Shown: positions 23,735 through 33,538, numbered from the stretch's first letter. The stretch is DNA of 64,000 bases from Candidatus Bipolaricaulota bacterium (GCA_028278555.1 JANQEA010000066.1:1-64000); one strand, 5' to 3'. Made by a program: numbers and translations. The notes: a model not told the origin generated them from the letters alone.

Positions 23735-24682
23735 CTACAACTGAGCGAGGACGTGGTTCGCAGCGGCGACGAGCCCGTCGACGTCGAGGCCGTAGTGTGA
23801 CAACAGCGCGTCCGCGTTCCCCGATTGCCCGAAGCGATCGTCGACGCCGACGCGGACGACCCGCGTCGGGTGACGCTCCGCCAGGGTCTCGCAGACCGTG
23901 CTTCCCAGCCCGCCGGCGATCTGGTGCTCCTCCGCCGTTACCACAGCGCCGGTCTTCGCCGCCGAAGCGACGACCGTCTCCGCGTCGAACGGCTTGATCG
24001 ACGAGGCGTTGATCACCTCGGCCGAGATGCCGGCCTCACCGAGTCGGGCACGGGCCGCGAGTGCGACCGAGACCATCACACCGCAGGCGACGAACGTCAC
24101 ATCGGTCCCATCCGCAAGGATCTCGGACTTTCCGAGCTCGAATGAGAAGCCCTCGTCGTGGATCACCGGGAACGGAGCCCGCGCGAGGCGGACGTAGATC
24201 GGTCCGTCATCGGAGGATGCTGCGAATCGTGTTGCCGCTGCCGCCTCGACGGCATCGGCGGGGACGACCACACGCATGTTCGGGAGGACGCGCATGGTGG
24301 AGATATCCTCGAGCATCTGATGGCTCGCACCATCCTCGCCGACCGTCAGCCCGGCGTGCGTCGCGGCGATCCGCACCGGCACGTTCGGATAGGCGACGAC
24401 CTGGCGGATCTGCTCCCAGACCTTCCCCGTCGCGAAGACGGCGAACGTCGAGACGAACGGACGATACCCGCTCATCGCCAGCCCGGCTGCCGTCCCGAGC
24501 ATGTTCGCTTCGGCGACGCCCATGTTGAAGAACCGATCCGGGTGTTCTGCAGCGAACGTCGACGCCTTCGTCGATCCGGCGAGATCGGCGGTCAGGACGA
24601 CGATCCGAGGATCCTCATGCCCGAGCTGCGCGAGGGTCTTCCCGTAGGCGTCGCGGGTGCCCTCCATCCGATCGAAGCTCAC
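23735..24682 (-). CDS. Transketolase, C-terminal subunit
   Basis: A 315-residue protein equal to the pyrimidine-binding and C-terminal domains of transketolase. The pyrimidine-domain start [20 protein letters not shown], the glutamate-containing [19 protein letters not shown], and the [14 protein letters not shown] segment are characteristic. The thiamine-pyrophosphate-binding N-terminal half is absent, as in split transketolases, where a separate subunit supplies it. That subunit is not next to this gene and is not found elsewhere in the window. The GTG at 24680-24682 overlaps the transaldolase stop codon (GTGA) and has GGAAGGGG upstream. It works in the pentose-phosphate pathway with its partner. 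Confidence 0.92.
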   Translation of the reverse strand: MSFDRMEGTRDAYGKTLAQLGHEDPRIVVLTADLAGSTKASTFAAEHPDRFFNMGVAEANMLGTAAGLAMSGYRPFVSTFAVFATGKVWEQIRQVVAYPNVPVRIAATHAGLTVGEDGASHQMLEDISTMRVLPNMRVVVPADAVEAAAATRFAASSDDGPIYVRLARAPFPVIHDEGFSFELGKSEILADGTDVTFVACGVMVSVALAARARLGEAGISAEVINASSIKPFDAETVVASAAKTGAVVTAEEHQIAGGLGSTVCETLAERHPTRVVRVGVDDRFGQSGNADALLSHYGLDVDGLVAAANHVLAQL

Positions 24683-25317
24683 TTCGGAACCCCTTCCCAG
24701 TCCTTGAGGAACCGCTCGATCCCCGTGTCGGTCAACGGATGATCGAACAGCTTCTTCAGCACCGCGTAGGGAACGGTCGCGATGTCGGCCCCGAGGGTCG
24801 CTGCCTCGATCATGTGTCGCGGATGACGGATGCTCGCTGCGAGGACCTCGGTCAGGAACGCGTAGTTTTCGTAGACACCGAGGATTTCGGCGACGAGCCC
24901 CATCCCGTCTCCGCCGATGTCGTCGATCCGGCCGACGAACGGTGAAACGAACGTCGCGCCGCATTTCGCCGCGAGGAGCGCCTGGTTGGCGGAGAAGACG
25001 AGCGTCACGTTCGTCCGAATCCCCTCCCCGGAGAGGCGTGCCACCGCCTGCATCCCCGGCTCGGTCATCGGGATCTTGACCACGACGTTGTCATGGATTC
25101 CGGCGAGATCGCGCGCTTCGGCGATCATCCCGTCGGCGTCGAGCGCGGTCACCTCGGCGCTGATCGGCCCATCGACGATCTCACAGATCTCGGCGATGAC
25201 GTCTCGAAACGGCCGCTTCTCCCGCGCGACGAGCGACGGATTCGTCGTCACGCCGTCGACCAGCCACGCCATCTCCCGGATCTCCGACACGTTCGCCGTG
25301 TCGATGAACAGCTTCAT
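24679..25317 (-). CDS. Transaldolase / fructose-6-phosphate aldolase family
   Basis: A 212-residue short transaldolase-fold enzyme. The start [16 protein letters not shown], the [10 protein letters not shown] segment and the Schiff-base lysine at residue 81 ([10 protein letters not shown]) are intact, and the [26 protein letters not shown] region matches. The short length points to the TalC/MipB group, whose members act as transaldolase or as fructose-6-phosphate aldolase; the two cannot be told apart by sequence here. GGGAGGAGAC precedes the ATG. It is the first gene of an operon with the split transketolase subunit. Confidence 0.95.
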   Translation of the reverse strand: MKLFIDTANVSEIREMAWLVDGVTTNPSLVAREKRPFRDVIAEICEIVDGPISAEVTALDADGMIAEARDLAGIHDNVVVKIPMTEPGMQAVARLSGEGIRTNVTLVFSANQALLAAKCGATFVSPFVGRIDDIGGDGMGLVAEILGVYENYAFLTEVLAASIRHPRHMIEAATLGADIATVPYAVLKKLFDHPLTDTGIERFLKDWEGVPK

Positions 25318-25341
25318 GTCTCCTCCCCTTCGGTGTGCGGG

Positions 25342-26232
25342 CTACGCGTCTTCGCGCAGTGCCCGAACCGCCGCCAAGTTTATCGGGTCGGCGTCGGGCC
25401 GACCATCGATCTGTTTCGGCGTCTCAAGCAGGAACGGCAGGTCGCGGAGACGCGGATGCCGGACGACCGCGCCGATCCCGGCCGATCCGATCTCTCCACG
25501 CCCGATGTGGGCGTGCCGGTCGCGCCGCGCGCCACGCGGATACAGCGAGTCATTCAGATGGATCATCTCGAGCCGATCGAGCCCGATCGCGCGATCGAAG
25601 TCCTCGATCGTCGCGTCGACCGCATCGTTCGTCCGCAGATCGTAGCCGGCGACGAACGCGTGGCACGTGTCGAGACAAACGCCGAGCCGTGATGCGTCGC
25701 GCAGCGACGCGAGGATCGCGGCGATCTCGTCGAACGACGATCCGATCGTCGTCCCGGCTCCGGCCGTGTTCTCCAGCAGGAGCCGCACGTCGGGCGCTTC
25801 GTTCCAAGCAGCGGAGCAAGCAAGACGATCGAGGGCGTCAACAACCCGCCCGATTCCCGCCTCGGTCCCGCTCCCGACGTGGGCACCGAGATGCGTCACC
25901 AGCGCGTCGGCGCCGAGCAGGCCGGCGCGACGGACCTCCTCGACCAGCGCATCGACCGAGCGTCGATGGAGGTCGTCGTCCGGGCTGGCCAGGTTCAACA
26001 GGTACATCGTGTGGACGACGAGATAGGCGATCGGCGAGTCGGCCCGCCGGGCGCGGAATGGCGCCGCGATCTCCTCGGTGAGCAGCTTCATCCGCCATGC
26101 GGACGCGTTGTGCGAGAAGAACTGGAGCGCGGTGTTCCCAAGCATCTCGGCCTCATCGATCGCGCGAGGAAAGCCCTTGGCGATCGACAGATGGCAGCCG
26201 AGCAGGAATCGAGCTTCGCGAGGTGTGGTCAT
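25342..26232 (-). CDS. nfo: Deoxyribonuclease IV (AP endonuclease)
   Basis: A 296-residue endonuclease IV that cuts DNA at abasic sites in base-excision repair. The TIM-barrel motifs are present: GCHLSIAKGFPRAID at the start, ALQFFSHNASAW, the metal ligand segment LLLENTAGAGTTIGSSFDEIA, LGVCLDTCHAFVAGYDL, MIHLNDSLYPRGARRDRHAHIG and the final LLETP. All zinc ligands appear in place. The ATG at 26232 lies 8 nt after a GATAAT box and has no ribosome binding site, so leaderless translation is likely. The gene is divergent from lpd. Confidence 0.95.
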   Translation of the reverse strand: MTTPREARFLLGCHLSIAKGFPRAIDEAEMLGNTALQFFSHNASAWRMKLLTEEIAAPFRARRADSPIAYLVVHTMYLLNLASPDDDLHRRSVDALVEEVRRAGLLGADALVTHLGAHVGSGTEAGIGRVVDALDRLACSAAWNEAPDVRLLLENTAGAGTTIGSSFDEIAAILASLRDASRLGVCLDTCHAFVAGYDLRTNDAVDATIEDFDRAIGLDRLEMIHLNDSLYPRGARRDRHAHIGRGEIGSAGIGAVVRHPRLRDLPFLLETPKQIDGRPDADPINLAAVRALREDA

Positions 26233-26240
26233 CGACGGTG

Positions 26241-26269
26241 ATTATCGAACCGGTCCGACCGACCGGCAA
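26241..26269 (-). promoter_or_regulatory. Leaderless-type promoter of nfo
   Basis: On the minus strand TTGCCG (26264-26269), 17 nt, GATAAT (26241-26246), then 8 nt to the ATG. Confidence 0.5.
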
Positions 26270-26278
26270 CCGGGAGGG

Positions 26279-26307
26279 TTGCTCGATGCATGTGCGCGCG
26301 GTACGGT
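26279..26307 (+). promoter_or_regulatory. Promoter of lpd
   Basis: TTGCTC (26279-26284), 17 nt, TACGGT (26302-26307), then a very short leader carrying GGAGGGA before the ATG at 26325. Confidence 0.5.
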
Positions 26308-26324
26308 CTGCCCGGAGGGACGAG

Positions 26325-27710
26325 ATGGACTACGACGTCATCGTGATCGGCAGCGGTCCGGGCGGATACGTCTGCGCGATCCGCGCAGCGCAGCTCGGTC
26401 TTCGGACCGCGCTCGTGGAGGAGAAGGACCTCGGCGGAACGTGTCTCAACTGGGGATGCATCCCGACCAAGGCGCTCTACGCGGCGACAAAGCTGATCTG
26501 CCAAGCCCGGACGAGCGCGGAGATGGGTATCTCCTTCGGCGAGCCGGACATCGATCTACCACGGCTCGCGGCCTGGAAGTCGGAGGTCGTCGACAAGCTC
26601 GTCGGCGGCATCGCCACGCTCCTCGATAAGAACGGGGTGATCCTCTTCCGGGAACGCGGACGCCTCGCTGGGGCGAACACCGTCGAACTGTCGAGCGGAG
26701 AGCCGATTACAGCCAAGCGGATCGTCCTCGCGACTGGCTCCACGCCGACCGCGATCCCCGGCGTTTCGTTCGGCGATCCCGCAGTCTGGTCCTCCGACGA
26801 CGCCCTCGCCCTGACCGAGATTCCGAAGCGTCTGGCCGTCATCGGCGGCGGGGTGATCGGCCTCGAGCTCGCGACAATCTACAACCGCCTCGGGAGTCGC
26901 GTCACCGTCATCGAGCTCTTGCCAGACATCCTATCGATCGTCGACCTCGATCGGCGGATTGTCGCAACGCTGAAACGGGCGCTGAAGGCCCAAGGAATCG
27001 AGATCCTCGCGAACACCGCGGCAGAGTCGTTCGAAGCAACGAGCGACAGCACGGTCATCCGGACGAACGACAGCCGGGAGATCGACGCCGACCGTGTTCT
27101 CCTCGCAGTCGGTCGACAGCCGAACACGACTGACCTCGGGCTGGAGACCGTCAGCATCGAACCGGATTCGCGCGGGTGCTTGCCTGTCGATGCATCGCTA
27201 GAGACAACCGCGAGAGGGATCTTCGCAATCGGCGACATCATCCCCGGACCGATGCTCGCCCACAAGGCATCGGCAGAGGGGATCGCGCTCGCCGAGTCGT
27301 TCGCCGGACACGAGGCGAAGCGACTCGACCCGACGCTGATCCCACAAGCGATCTTCACCGAACCGGAGATCGCCAGTGTCGGTCGATCCGAATCCGCCGC
27401 GAAGGAGGCCGGGCACGAGATCCTCGTCGGCCGATTCCCTTTCGCTGCGCTTGGGAAGGCGCTCGGGATGCGAGAACCGGAAGGATTCTTCCAGGTCGTC
27501 GCCGACGCGTCCGACCATTGCCTCCTCGGCGTGCAGATCATCGGGGCCGAGGCTTCGGATCTGATCTCCGAAGCGGCGGTCGCCGTACAGGCCCGTCTTC
27601 CGCTCGAGGCGATCGCCGATGCCGTCCATCCGCACCCGACGCTTCCCGAGGGGATGAAGGAAGCGGCCGAGCACACGCTCGGCCGCGCCATTCACACGAT
27701 CAACCGCTGA
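26325..27710 (+). CDS. lpd: Dihydrolipoyl dehydrogenase (E3)
   Basis: A 461-residue flavoprotein disulfide oxidoreductase that reoxidises lipoyl groups with NAD+. The FAD site is VIVIGSGPGGYVCAIRAA, the redox disulfide is Cys40/Cys45 (GGTCLNWGCIPTK), the NAD+ site is VIGGGVIGLELATIYNRLG, and the catalytic His437/Glu442 pair lies in HPHPTLPE. All are intact. The ATG at 26325 is chosen because GGAGGGA lies upstream; the longer frame is not part of the protein. No E1 or E2 component or glycine-cleavage gene is adjacent, so it may serve several complexes. Confidence 0.96.
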   Translation: MDYDVIVIGSGPGGYVCAIRAAQLGLRTALVEEKDLGGTCLNWGCIPTKALYAATKLICQARTSAEMGISFGEPDIDLPRLAAWKSEVVDKLVGGIATLLDKNGVILFRERGRLAGANTVELSSGEPITAKRIVLATGSTPTAIPGVSFGDPAVWSSDDALALTEIPKRLAVIGGGVIGLELATIYNRLGSRVTVIELLPDILSIVDLDRRIVATLKRALKAQGIEILANTAAESFEATSDSTVIRTNDSREIDADRVLLAVGRQPNTTDLGLETVSIEPDSRGCLPVDASLETTARGIFAIGDIIPGPMLAHKASAEGIALAESFAGHEAKRLDPTLIPQAIFTEPEIASVGRSESAAKEAGHEILVGRFPFAALGKALGMREPEGFFQVVADASDHCLLGVQIIGAEASDLISEAAVAVQARLPLEAIADAVHPHPTLPEGMKEAAEHTLGRAIHTINR

Positions 27711-27727
27711 TCGAGTGTCTTCCCGTC

Positions 27728-29056
27728 TCAGCCCGCGGCCACGTTGACGTTTGCCACCGCCACCGCCGGGCTGAGGAATCGCCCGAAGAGCCAGTCGCGT
27801 TTGTTCGAGAGGCCGATCAGGTGGTTCTTCAGCAGCTCATAGCTGTTCCCGGCAATCATCGTGTTCTTCACCCGACCGACAATCTTCCCGCCCTCGATCA
27901 AGAAGGCGACTCCGACGTTGTTGGAGAAGTCGCCGGCGTTCACGTTCCCCTGTCCGAGTCCAAGGACGTTGTCGACGAGGAGCCCCTTCTCGATCCCGCC
28001 GATCAATTCCTCGGTCGACGCGTCGCCCTCGCTGACAACGAAGTGGCTGATGTCGGGGCTCGGCGCAGCCCGGAAGCTTCTCCCTTCGAGGATGTTCCCC
28101 TTGTACCCATTGCCCGTCGAGACTGTACCCGCTTGCTTCGCCGTCCTCAGGTCGTAGTAGAACTCCCGGAGAGCCCCACCATCCACAAGAGCTGTCTCTC
28201 CTGTGGAAGTGCCTTCGTCATCGAACGAGCCGGCTCTCGATCCTGTCGGACAGCGTCCGTTGTCGGACAACGTCAGCCGCTCGTCGAAGATCGGTTGCCC
28301 GATCTTGCCACCAAGAGGAGAAGCCCCGAGAAGGACTGCCTTGCCGCTTAGCCCGACGACGACGGGAAAGAAGATGGCAACTGCGCCCGCCGGCGTGAAG
28401 ACGATCGGCAGGGAACCGGACGGGGCGGGGACGACGTCTCGACCGATGTCGAGCAGCCATCGAATCCGCTTCGTGATCCGGTCGACGTCGAGCTCGTCTG
28501 CAGACCGGAGGAGGAAGCTGTCGGAGGCGGTGTAGATGTCGTCGGCACGCGCACGCGTCGCCTGGATCGTGACGCCGAGGGAGGCTGTCATCTCCTCCGT
28601 ATCGAGGCCGGCTGTGTTCGCGATCCGAACCCGGTCGATCGACGTCCCAAGGGTCAGGCCGATCTCGAGGTCGGGCTCGTGCCGGAGGAGGGACGCTCGG
28701 ATGCTCTCCCCCAGATCGGCAAGGCTCTCCGCCGGGATCTCCTCGATCGATCGATCGAAGAGGCCGGAGGCTTCCTTGGGTTCCGTGGCCGGGAAGTCCA
28801 GTTCGGCCTTGTCCCCGAAAGCGGCTGTGGCGACAGCAGCCTCGACCACCTCCTCCGGATGGAGCAGATCCGTCGACGTGGCATACCCGAGCCGCCCCTC
28901 ACAGATCGCTCTCAGCGCCACGCCTTCGGACCGCTTCGCCTTGATCACCGACAGGCCCTGTGCGTCGAACTTCACGGGAACCGTGGTCCGTTGGAGATGG
29001 TAGACTTCCGCCTGCTCGGCCTTCTCGGCCGCCCGCGTAAGGATCTCGTGCATCAT
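27728..29056 (-). CDS. tldE: TldE/PmbA-type metalloprotease subunit
   Basis: A 442-residue protein with the PmbA/TldE fold: N-terminal YHLQRTTVPVKFDAQGLSVI and SEGVALRAICEGRLGYATST, then the C-terminal FDDEGTSTGETALVDGGALREFYYDLRTAKQAG and GNSYELLKNHLIGLS. TldE lacks the zinc-binding HExxxH motif; it pairs with TldD to form a heterodimeric protease that processes small peptides such as microcins and antitoxins. The ATG at 29056 overlaps the tldD stop codon and has GGAGGGGA upstream. Confidence 0.92.
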   Translation of the reverse strand: MMHEILTRAAEKAEQAEVYHLQRTTVPVKFDAQGLSVIKAKRSEGVALRAICEGRLGYATSTDLLHPEEVVEAAVATAAFGDKAELDFPATEPKEASGLFDRSIEEIPAESLADLGESIRASLLRHEPDLEIGLTLGTSIDRVRIANTAGLDTEEMTASLGVTIQATRARADDIYTASDSFLLRSADELDVDRITKRIRWLLDIGRDVVPAPSGSLPIVFTPAGAVAIFFPVVVGLSGKAVLLGASPLGGKIGQPIFDERLTLSDNGRCPTGSRAGSFDDEGTSTGETALVDGGALREFYYDLRTAKQAGTVSTGNGYKGNILEGRSFRAAPSPDISHFVVSEGDASTEELIGGIEKGLLVDNVLGLGQGNVNAGDFSNNVGVAFLIEGGKIVGRVKNTMIAGNSYELLKNHLIGLSNKRDWLFGRFLSPAVAVANVNVAAG

Positions 29057-30429
29057 TCCCCTCCGATCGTGACGTTGCGGATTCGGATGTGCGGCGCTCC
29101 GGTCGTCACCGGCAACGGGAACTGCCCGCCCTTTCCGCATCCGCCGAACCCGCCGTACAGCCCTCGGTCGTTGCCGATCGCGTCGATCGAGCGCATCGTC
29201 TCGAACAGGTTCCCCGACAGGACGACATTCCGGACCAGACCGCCAACCTCCCCGTCGACGATCTCGTGCGCGTAGGCCGCGGAGAAGGAGAACAGCTCGA
29301 AGCTCGTCTGCCCGCCGTAGGCGTTGATCGCGTAGATGCCCCGATCGATCTCTCCGACCATCTCGGAGTAGGAGGACGTACCGTTTTCGATGTAGGTGTT
29401 CGTCATCCGGACGACCGGCTCGTACTCGTTGGTCACGGCGCGCGCGTTTCCGGTCGGCTCCGCGCCCATCTTCGCGGCCGTCTCCCGCGAGTGGAGGAGC
29501 GAGTGAAGGCGTCCGTCCTTGATCAGCTGCGTCTTCGCCCGCCGGACTCCTTCGTCATCGTACGGGACGTTCCCCCGTTCGCCGGAAACGAACCCCTCGT
29601 CGATCACGTTCAAATCGGATACGCCGAACTCGTTCCCGAGCGTCATGATCTCCGCGAGCCGCGGATTCTTGTAGAGGAAGTCGGCTTCGCAGAAGTGACC
29701 GAAGGCTTCGTGGATGAAGACGCCCGCCAGACGAGGGTCGAGGACCACGGTATGCTGCCCGCCCTGCACCGGCTTCGCGTCGAGCATCGCGACGGCCCGT
29801 TCGGCGGCCGCTCTCGCCTGCTCTTCCTGATTCTCGACCGACTCGAACCCACCGGCACAGCCGACTGTCTCTCCGGCCTGCTGGATGTCGCCCTTCCCAT
29901 CGGACGCCATGACGCCCAGCAGCATCGTGATGTCCGGGAGGTCCTGGACGATGTAGGTCCCTTCGGAGTTCGCGTAGGTCGTCTCGACGAACCGATCGAC
30001 GTAATGGGACTGCGTCGCGGCGATCTTGTCGGATACGCCGAGCATCAGCCGGTTGTAGCCGTCGATCAGGGCGACCTTCTCCTCGAGCGGGACGCTGCGG
30101 AAGTCCTTCGTCAGCTCTGCTCGGTACTCGTCCTCCACGACGGGCACACTCGCCAGCTCCACACGTTCGTCCGTTCTGGCCGCGACGATCTCGGCCATCC
30201 GCGCCGCGTCGCGGACGCTCGCATCGAGCGTGGACAGATCGTTGAAGACCGAGATTCCCCAGCCGCCGTTGACCAGGCATCGGACCACGCCGCCCAGCTC
30301 CGTCGCGGATTCGAGCGTTTCCAGGGTCTCCCGCTGGAAGACGACCCGGTTCAGCCAACGGCGTTCGACGCGGATCTCCGTGTAGTCGGCCGGGCTCCCG
30401 GCGACTGCCCGCTTGATGGCATCTTTCAT
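29053..30429 (-). CDS. tldD: TldD metalloprotease subunit
   Basis: A 458-residue catalytic partner of TldE. The zinc motif HEAFGH is at residues 240-245 (GVFIHEAFGHFCEADF), followed by SGERGNVPYDDEGVRRAKTQLIKDG, the MTNTYIENGTSSYSEMV region and the C-terminal GGFGGCGKGGQFPLPVTTGAPHI. The two proteins form a two-gene operon. Substrates could be RiPP-like precursors or unfolded short peptides; none are encoded in view. AGGAGGCGAATGG precedes the ATG. Confidence 0.94.
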   Translation of the reverse strand: MKDAIKRAVAGSPADYTEIRVERRWLNRVVFQRETLETLESATELGGVVRCLVNGGWGISVFNDLSTLDASVRDAARMAEIVAARTDERVELASVPVVEDEYRAELTKDFRSVPLEEKVALIDGYNRLMLGVSDKIAATQSHYVDRFVETTYANSEGTYIVQDLPDITMLLGVMASDGKGDIQQAGETVGCAGGFESVENQEEQARAAAERAVAMLDAKPVQGGQHTVVLDPRLAGVFIHEAFGHFCEADFLYKNPRLAEIMTLGNEFGVSDLNVIDEGFVSGERGNVPYDDEGVRRAKTQLIKDGRLHSLLHSRETAAKMGAEPTGNARAVTNEYEPVVRMTNTYIENGTSSYSEMVGEIDRGIYAINAYGGQTSFELFSFSAAYAHEIVDGEVGGLVRNVVLSGNLFETMRSIDAIGNDRGLYGGFGGCGKGGQFPLPVTTGAPHIRIRNVTIGGE

Positions 30430-30638
30430 TCCATTCGCCTCCTATCTGTTCCGGTGAATCGCTGTTTGGCGGCCGCCGGATTCACGAATGTGAAAGCGAG
30501 CCGCCTACCGAGGGGCGAGTGCGCGTTGCACCCGGCGACTCGCGAACGCCCAATCCCTCATGAACCGCCGGGCGCCCGATGAAGCGTTAGTCCATCGCTC
30601 TCCTCTCCTCGGCGAGGGTTCCCGGTCGCCGGTCCACA
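30430..30638. other. Intergenic region upstream of tldD
   Basis: No open frame with a start and ribosome binding site is convincing here. The ribosome binding site of tldD lies at its left end and the 3' end of the MFS gene at its right end. I see no clear promoter. Confidence 0.4.
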
Positions 30639-31940
30639 TCAATCGGCAACCGCTCCGTATTCGGGCGTTGCGGATCGAGCAGCCCCCGAGGACGCGCCAC
30701 CGTTGACGACCGCCTTCTGGTCCTCGATGTGCATCAGCGGCCGGACGAACAGGCTCCCGAGGACCATCACAACACAGAGCGAACCGGCAAGGACAAACCA
30801 GAACGGCACGCCGGTGACATCGGCGACCGGCCCCGCGATCATCAGTCCGATTGGCGTTGTCAACGAGAAGAGACTCCCGAGGAGGCCGAAAACGCGTCCC
30901 TGCATCTCCGCGGGGACTGTCGCCTGAAGCAACGCGCTGATCGGCGCATCGGTGAACGAGATCATCAGCCCGATCACAAAGACGCTGACGAGTCCCAACC
31001 AGAACATGCTCCCCGGCGTTAGTCCGAGGACCACGCTGGCGGCGCCGATGCCGGCGATCCCGAGCAGGATCGTGTGGACCTTTCGCTTGAAGCCGCCCCA
31101 CGCGCCGAGAAGCATCCCTCCGAGCATCATCCCGAGGCCGACGATCGCGTTGAACAGACTCAGCTCCGGGGCCTCCCCGCCGAAGTGCTGATGGACGAGA
31201 AGCGGCGTCAGGGAGAATGCGGGCATCAGCGCGACCTTCACGATCGACGCCCCAACCAACAGCGCGATCAGCCCCGGCCAGCTGAAGACGAATCGGAGGC
31301 CTTCCCGCGTGTTCGATAGGAAGGACCGCGCCTTAATCGCTTCGACGTGCTCCCGCGCCGGCTGCGGAACCGCCAGCACGAGCAACGGAAGGACGGCGAA
31401 CCCGGCCGTCGCGAGGTCGACCAGCATCACGCCATGAAGCGGCAAAAGGGTGAGCAGCAACGCGCCGAGCGGCGCGCCGATGATGTTCAGGGCTCCGTGG
31501 ATCGTCTGGTTCAGACCGCTGACACGTGTGTAGTGCTTCTCCGGCACCATCAGCGTGGTTGAGGCTCCCATCGCCGGACTGTGGAACGTGTCGCCGAACG
31601 AGCGAGCGAGCATGACGATGTAGATGTGCCAGACCTCCATCGCGCCGGACCAAAACATGTAGGCGAGCCAGAGCGAGATGAGGGCGATGAACGAGTCGGC
31701 AACGATCATCACTGCACGACGATTCCATCGATCGACGAGCGCGCCGACGAACGGGCCGAGGAGGATTCCAGGTAGGAACGCAACCAGTGACGCGGAGGCA
31801 AGAACCGTGGCCGAGCCGGTCGTCGTCGTCAGCCACCACACCAGTGCAAACTGAGCCGCTCGACTGCCGACGAGCGACAGCTGCTGGCCGGTCCAGATGG
31901 TGAAGAAGCGGGCCTTCCAGCGCCCTGCCACGGTTCCCAT
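30639..31940 (-). CDS. MFS transporter, DHA3 (drug efflux) type
   Basis: A 433-residue major-facilitator protein with 12 helices. The N-terminus (FFTIWTGQQLSLVGSRAAQFALVWWLT) and the motif-A-like loop GPFVGALVDRWNRRAVMI identify the MefA/MFS_3 (drug:H+ antiporter-3) group. The second half carries the companion loop GAWGGFKRKVHTILL. The substrate is unknown; macrolide-type or lipophilic drug export is typical of relatives. GGAGGCTGGC precedes the ATG. It is in a possible unit with the tld genes, separated by about 210 nt. Confidence 0.88.
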   Translation of the reverse strand: MGTVAGRWKARFFTIWTGQQLSLVGSRAAQFALVWWLTTTTGSATVLASASLVAFLPGILLGPFVGALVDRWNRRAVMIVADSFIALISLWLAYMFWSGAMEVWHIYIVMLARSFGDTFHSPAMGASTTLMVPEKHYTRVSGLNQTIHGALNIIGAPLGALLLTLLPLHGVMLVDLATAGFAVLPLLVLAVPQPAREHVEAIKARSFLSNTREGLRFVFSWPGLIALLVGASIVKVALMPAFSLTPLLVHQHFGGEAPELSLFNAIVGLGMMLGGMLLGAWGGFKRKVHTILLGIAGIGAASVVLGLTPGSMFWLGLVSVFVIGLMISFTDAPISALLQATVPAEMQGRVFGLLGSLFSLTTPIGLMIAGPVADVTGVPFWFVLAGSLCVVMVLGSLFVRPLMHIEDQKAVVNGGASSGAARSATPEYGAVAD

Positions 31941-32024
31941 GCCAGCCTCCTGATTCTGACGGTTCCTTCGGTGAGTACGCGATCGGCGACCGTCGGTTCA
32001 CAGTCGGCCGGAGGCGTTTCGCCC

Positions 32025-32804
32025 CTATCGCTTCGTGCGGTTCCCAACCTCGGATTTCGGATGGACCGTGAGCGTCTCCTCGTATTCGACCTCATCGATC
32101 GTGCAACCGGCACCGATCCAGACGCGTTTGCCACGGACCGTTTTCGCCTTCGTGTTCTCGACGTAGACGTCATCCGCTTCGATCGTCGACGCACGAAGGT
32201 GCGATCGGCGCCTCGGGTTGCACAGCCAGCCGAGCGCCTTGATCAAAGGATTCCGCTTCCCGAAGCTGTGCCGCCAGACCTCGAGGCGCGCGCCGCCGAT
32301 CTCCTCGACGGTGCTGTGCCCACCTCCGAGGTGAAGTTCGACCGAATCGCCCGACAGGAGTCCCTCGATCTCCACCGCTCCACGGACACGGAACGCGCCG
32401 GCTTCGACGCTCCCCGCGTCGAAGGCCCCGAGGATGCTCACTTGCTCAACGAGCGCTCGGCCGCCTATCTCGCAGGCTCCGATCGCAGAGAGCCTCTCCA
32501 TCTGTGCGTTCCCGTCGACCTCAAGAGCGCCGATTGCCTTCACCCGCCCCGCGACGAGATCGGAGCCGATCTCTCCGGCGCCGGTGACGAGAAGACTGCC
32601 GACTTCGACTCGGCCGTGCAGTTCGCCCGAACCGAAGGATCGGATGCGTTCCGCTCGGACGTCGCCGGACACCTCGCCGGCACCGAGAATCAGAACCTTC
32701 GCATAGTCTCCGCTGCTCAGCTCGCCGGCTCCCCGGACGGTCGCCGAGGGCTTCTTCGCGGAGATCGCCTGTTTCTCGTCACGATCGAAGACGGTCGGCT
32801 TCAT
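32025..32804 (-). CDS. Bactofilin-like polymer-forming protein B
   Basis: A 259-residue protein consisting of short, regular beta-helical repeats: about ten turns of a pattern ending in Gly-Ala-x-Glu (VRGAGELSSGD, LILGAGEVSGD, FGSGELHGR, VTGAGEIGSD and so on). This is the DUF583/bactofilin pattern that self-assembles into filaments without nucleotide. The C-terminal 60 residues contain a basic loop (CNPRRRSHLRAS) and TVRGKRVWIGAGCTIDEVEY, shared with the upstream paralogue. Its ATG overlaps the stop of bactofilin A (ATGA). The B. subtilis yhbDEF cluster has the same order of a regulator and two bactofilins. Confidence 0.88.
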   Translation of the reverse strand: MKPTVFDRDEKQAISAKKPSATVRGAGELSSGDYAKVLILGAGEVSGDVRAERIRSFGSGELHGRVEVGSLLVTGAGEIGSDLVAGRVKAIGALEVDGNAQMERLSAIGACEIGGRALVEQVSILGAFDAGSVEAGAFRVRGAVEIEGLLSGDSVELHLGGGHSTVEEIGGARLEVWRHSFGKRNPLIKALGWLCNPRRRSHLRASTIEADDVYVENTKAKTVRGKRVWIGAGCTIDEVEYEETLTVHPKSEVGNRTKR

Positions 32805-33538
32805 GATTTCTTCTGCTCCTTGACTTCGGCATCGTCGTGAATGCTGAGCGTCTCCGTGTACTCGACCGTCCCGATTCGGCAGCCCGGCCCGATCGCGATC
32901 CGTTTGCCGCGAACCGTATCGGCGACCGTGTTCTCGAGATGGATGTCGTCGCCTTCGATCTGTGTCGCACGGAGCTCAGCCGTCCCCCCGCCGGTCAGCA
33001 TCTTCGCCAGGCCGCTGATCAACGACGCCCCGAAGGAATCCGGACGCTCGACGCGGATCCGTTCCCCGCCGATCTCCCGCGCCGTGCACCGTCCGGCAAG
33101 GTGAATCTCGATCTTGTCCGCCGAGAGAAGACCGCCGATGGAAAACCCTCCGCTCGCGCGGAAGATGTCGGCCTCGACATCGCCCCCGGCCCGGAAACTG
33201 CCGCTGCTCTTGAAGTACTCCGCGATGATGTCCCCCTCCGCGGAGAAGCTTCCCGAGGCCTTCAGTTCCTTCGCGTCGACCGTCCCCTCGACATTCGCCG
33301 CCCCGCTGACCCGCATCTCGTCAGCTTGAACCGGTCCTCCGAGTCTTCCGCTTCCGGAGATCACGATCTGGCCAGCCTCGGTCCGGCCTGCGACCCTCCC
33401 CGAGCCGGAGATCTTCAACCCCTCGGCGATCAGATCGCCGTCGACCCTCCCCGAGCCGGAGATTGTCACGCGCTCGTACTCGCCGCCGCCGAGGCGGCCG
33501 GATCCGGAAATGCTCACAGACCTTCGCTCTTCACTCAT
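32801..33538 (-). CDS. Bactofilin-like polymer-forming protein A
   Basis: A 245-residue beta-helical protein with the repeat SGSGRVxG (VSISGSGRLGGGEY, VTISGSGRVDGDL, LKISGSGRVAGRT, IVISGSGRLGGPV), then a more degenerate set, and a C-terminal part containing TVRGKRIAIGPGCRIGTVEYTETLSIHDDAEV. It is paralogous to protein B. Filament formation in the cytoplasm or at the membrane is expected; no membrane segment is visible. The ATG overlaps the stop codon of the 45-residue gene before it, so stoichiometry is probably controlled by coupled translation. Confidence 0.9.
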   Translation of the reverse strand: MSEERRSVSISGSGRLGGGEYERVTISGSGRVDGDLIAEGLKISGSGRVAGRTEAGQIVISGSGRLGGPVQADEMRVSGAANVEGTVDAKELKASGSFSAEGDIIAEYFKSSGSFRAGGDVEADIFRASGGFSIGGLLSADKIEIHLAGRCTAREIGGERIRVERPDSFGASLISGLAKMLTGGGTAELRATQIEGDDIHLENTVADTVRGKRIAIGPGCRIGTVEYTETLSIHDDAEVKEQKKS

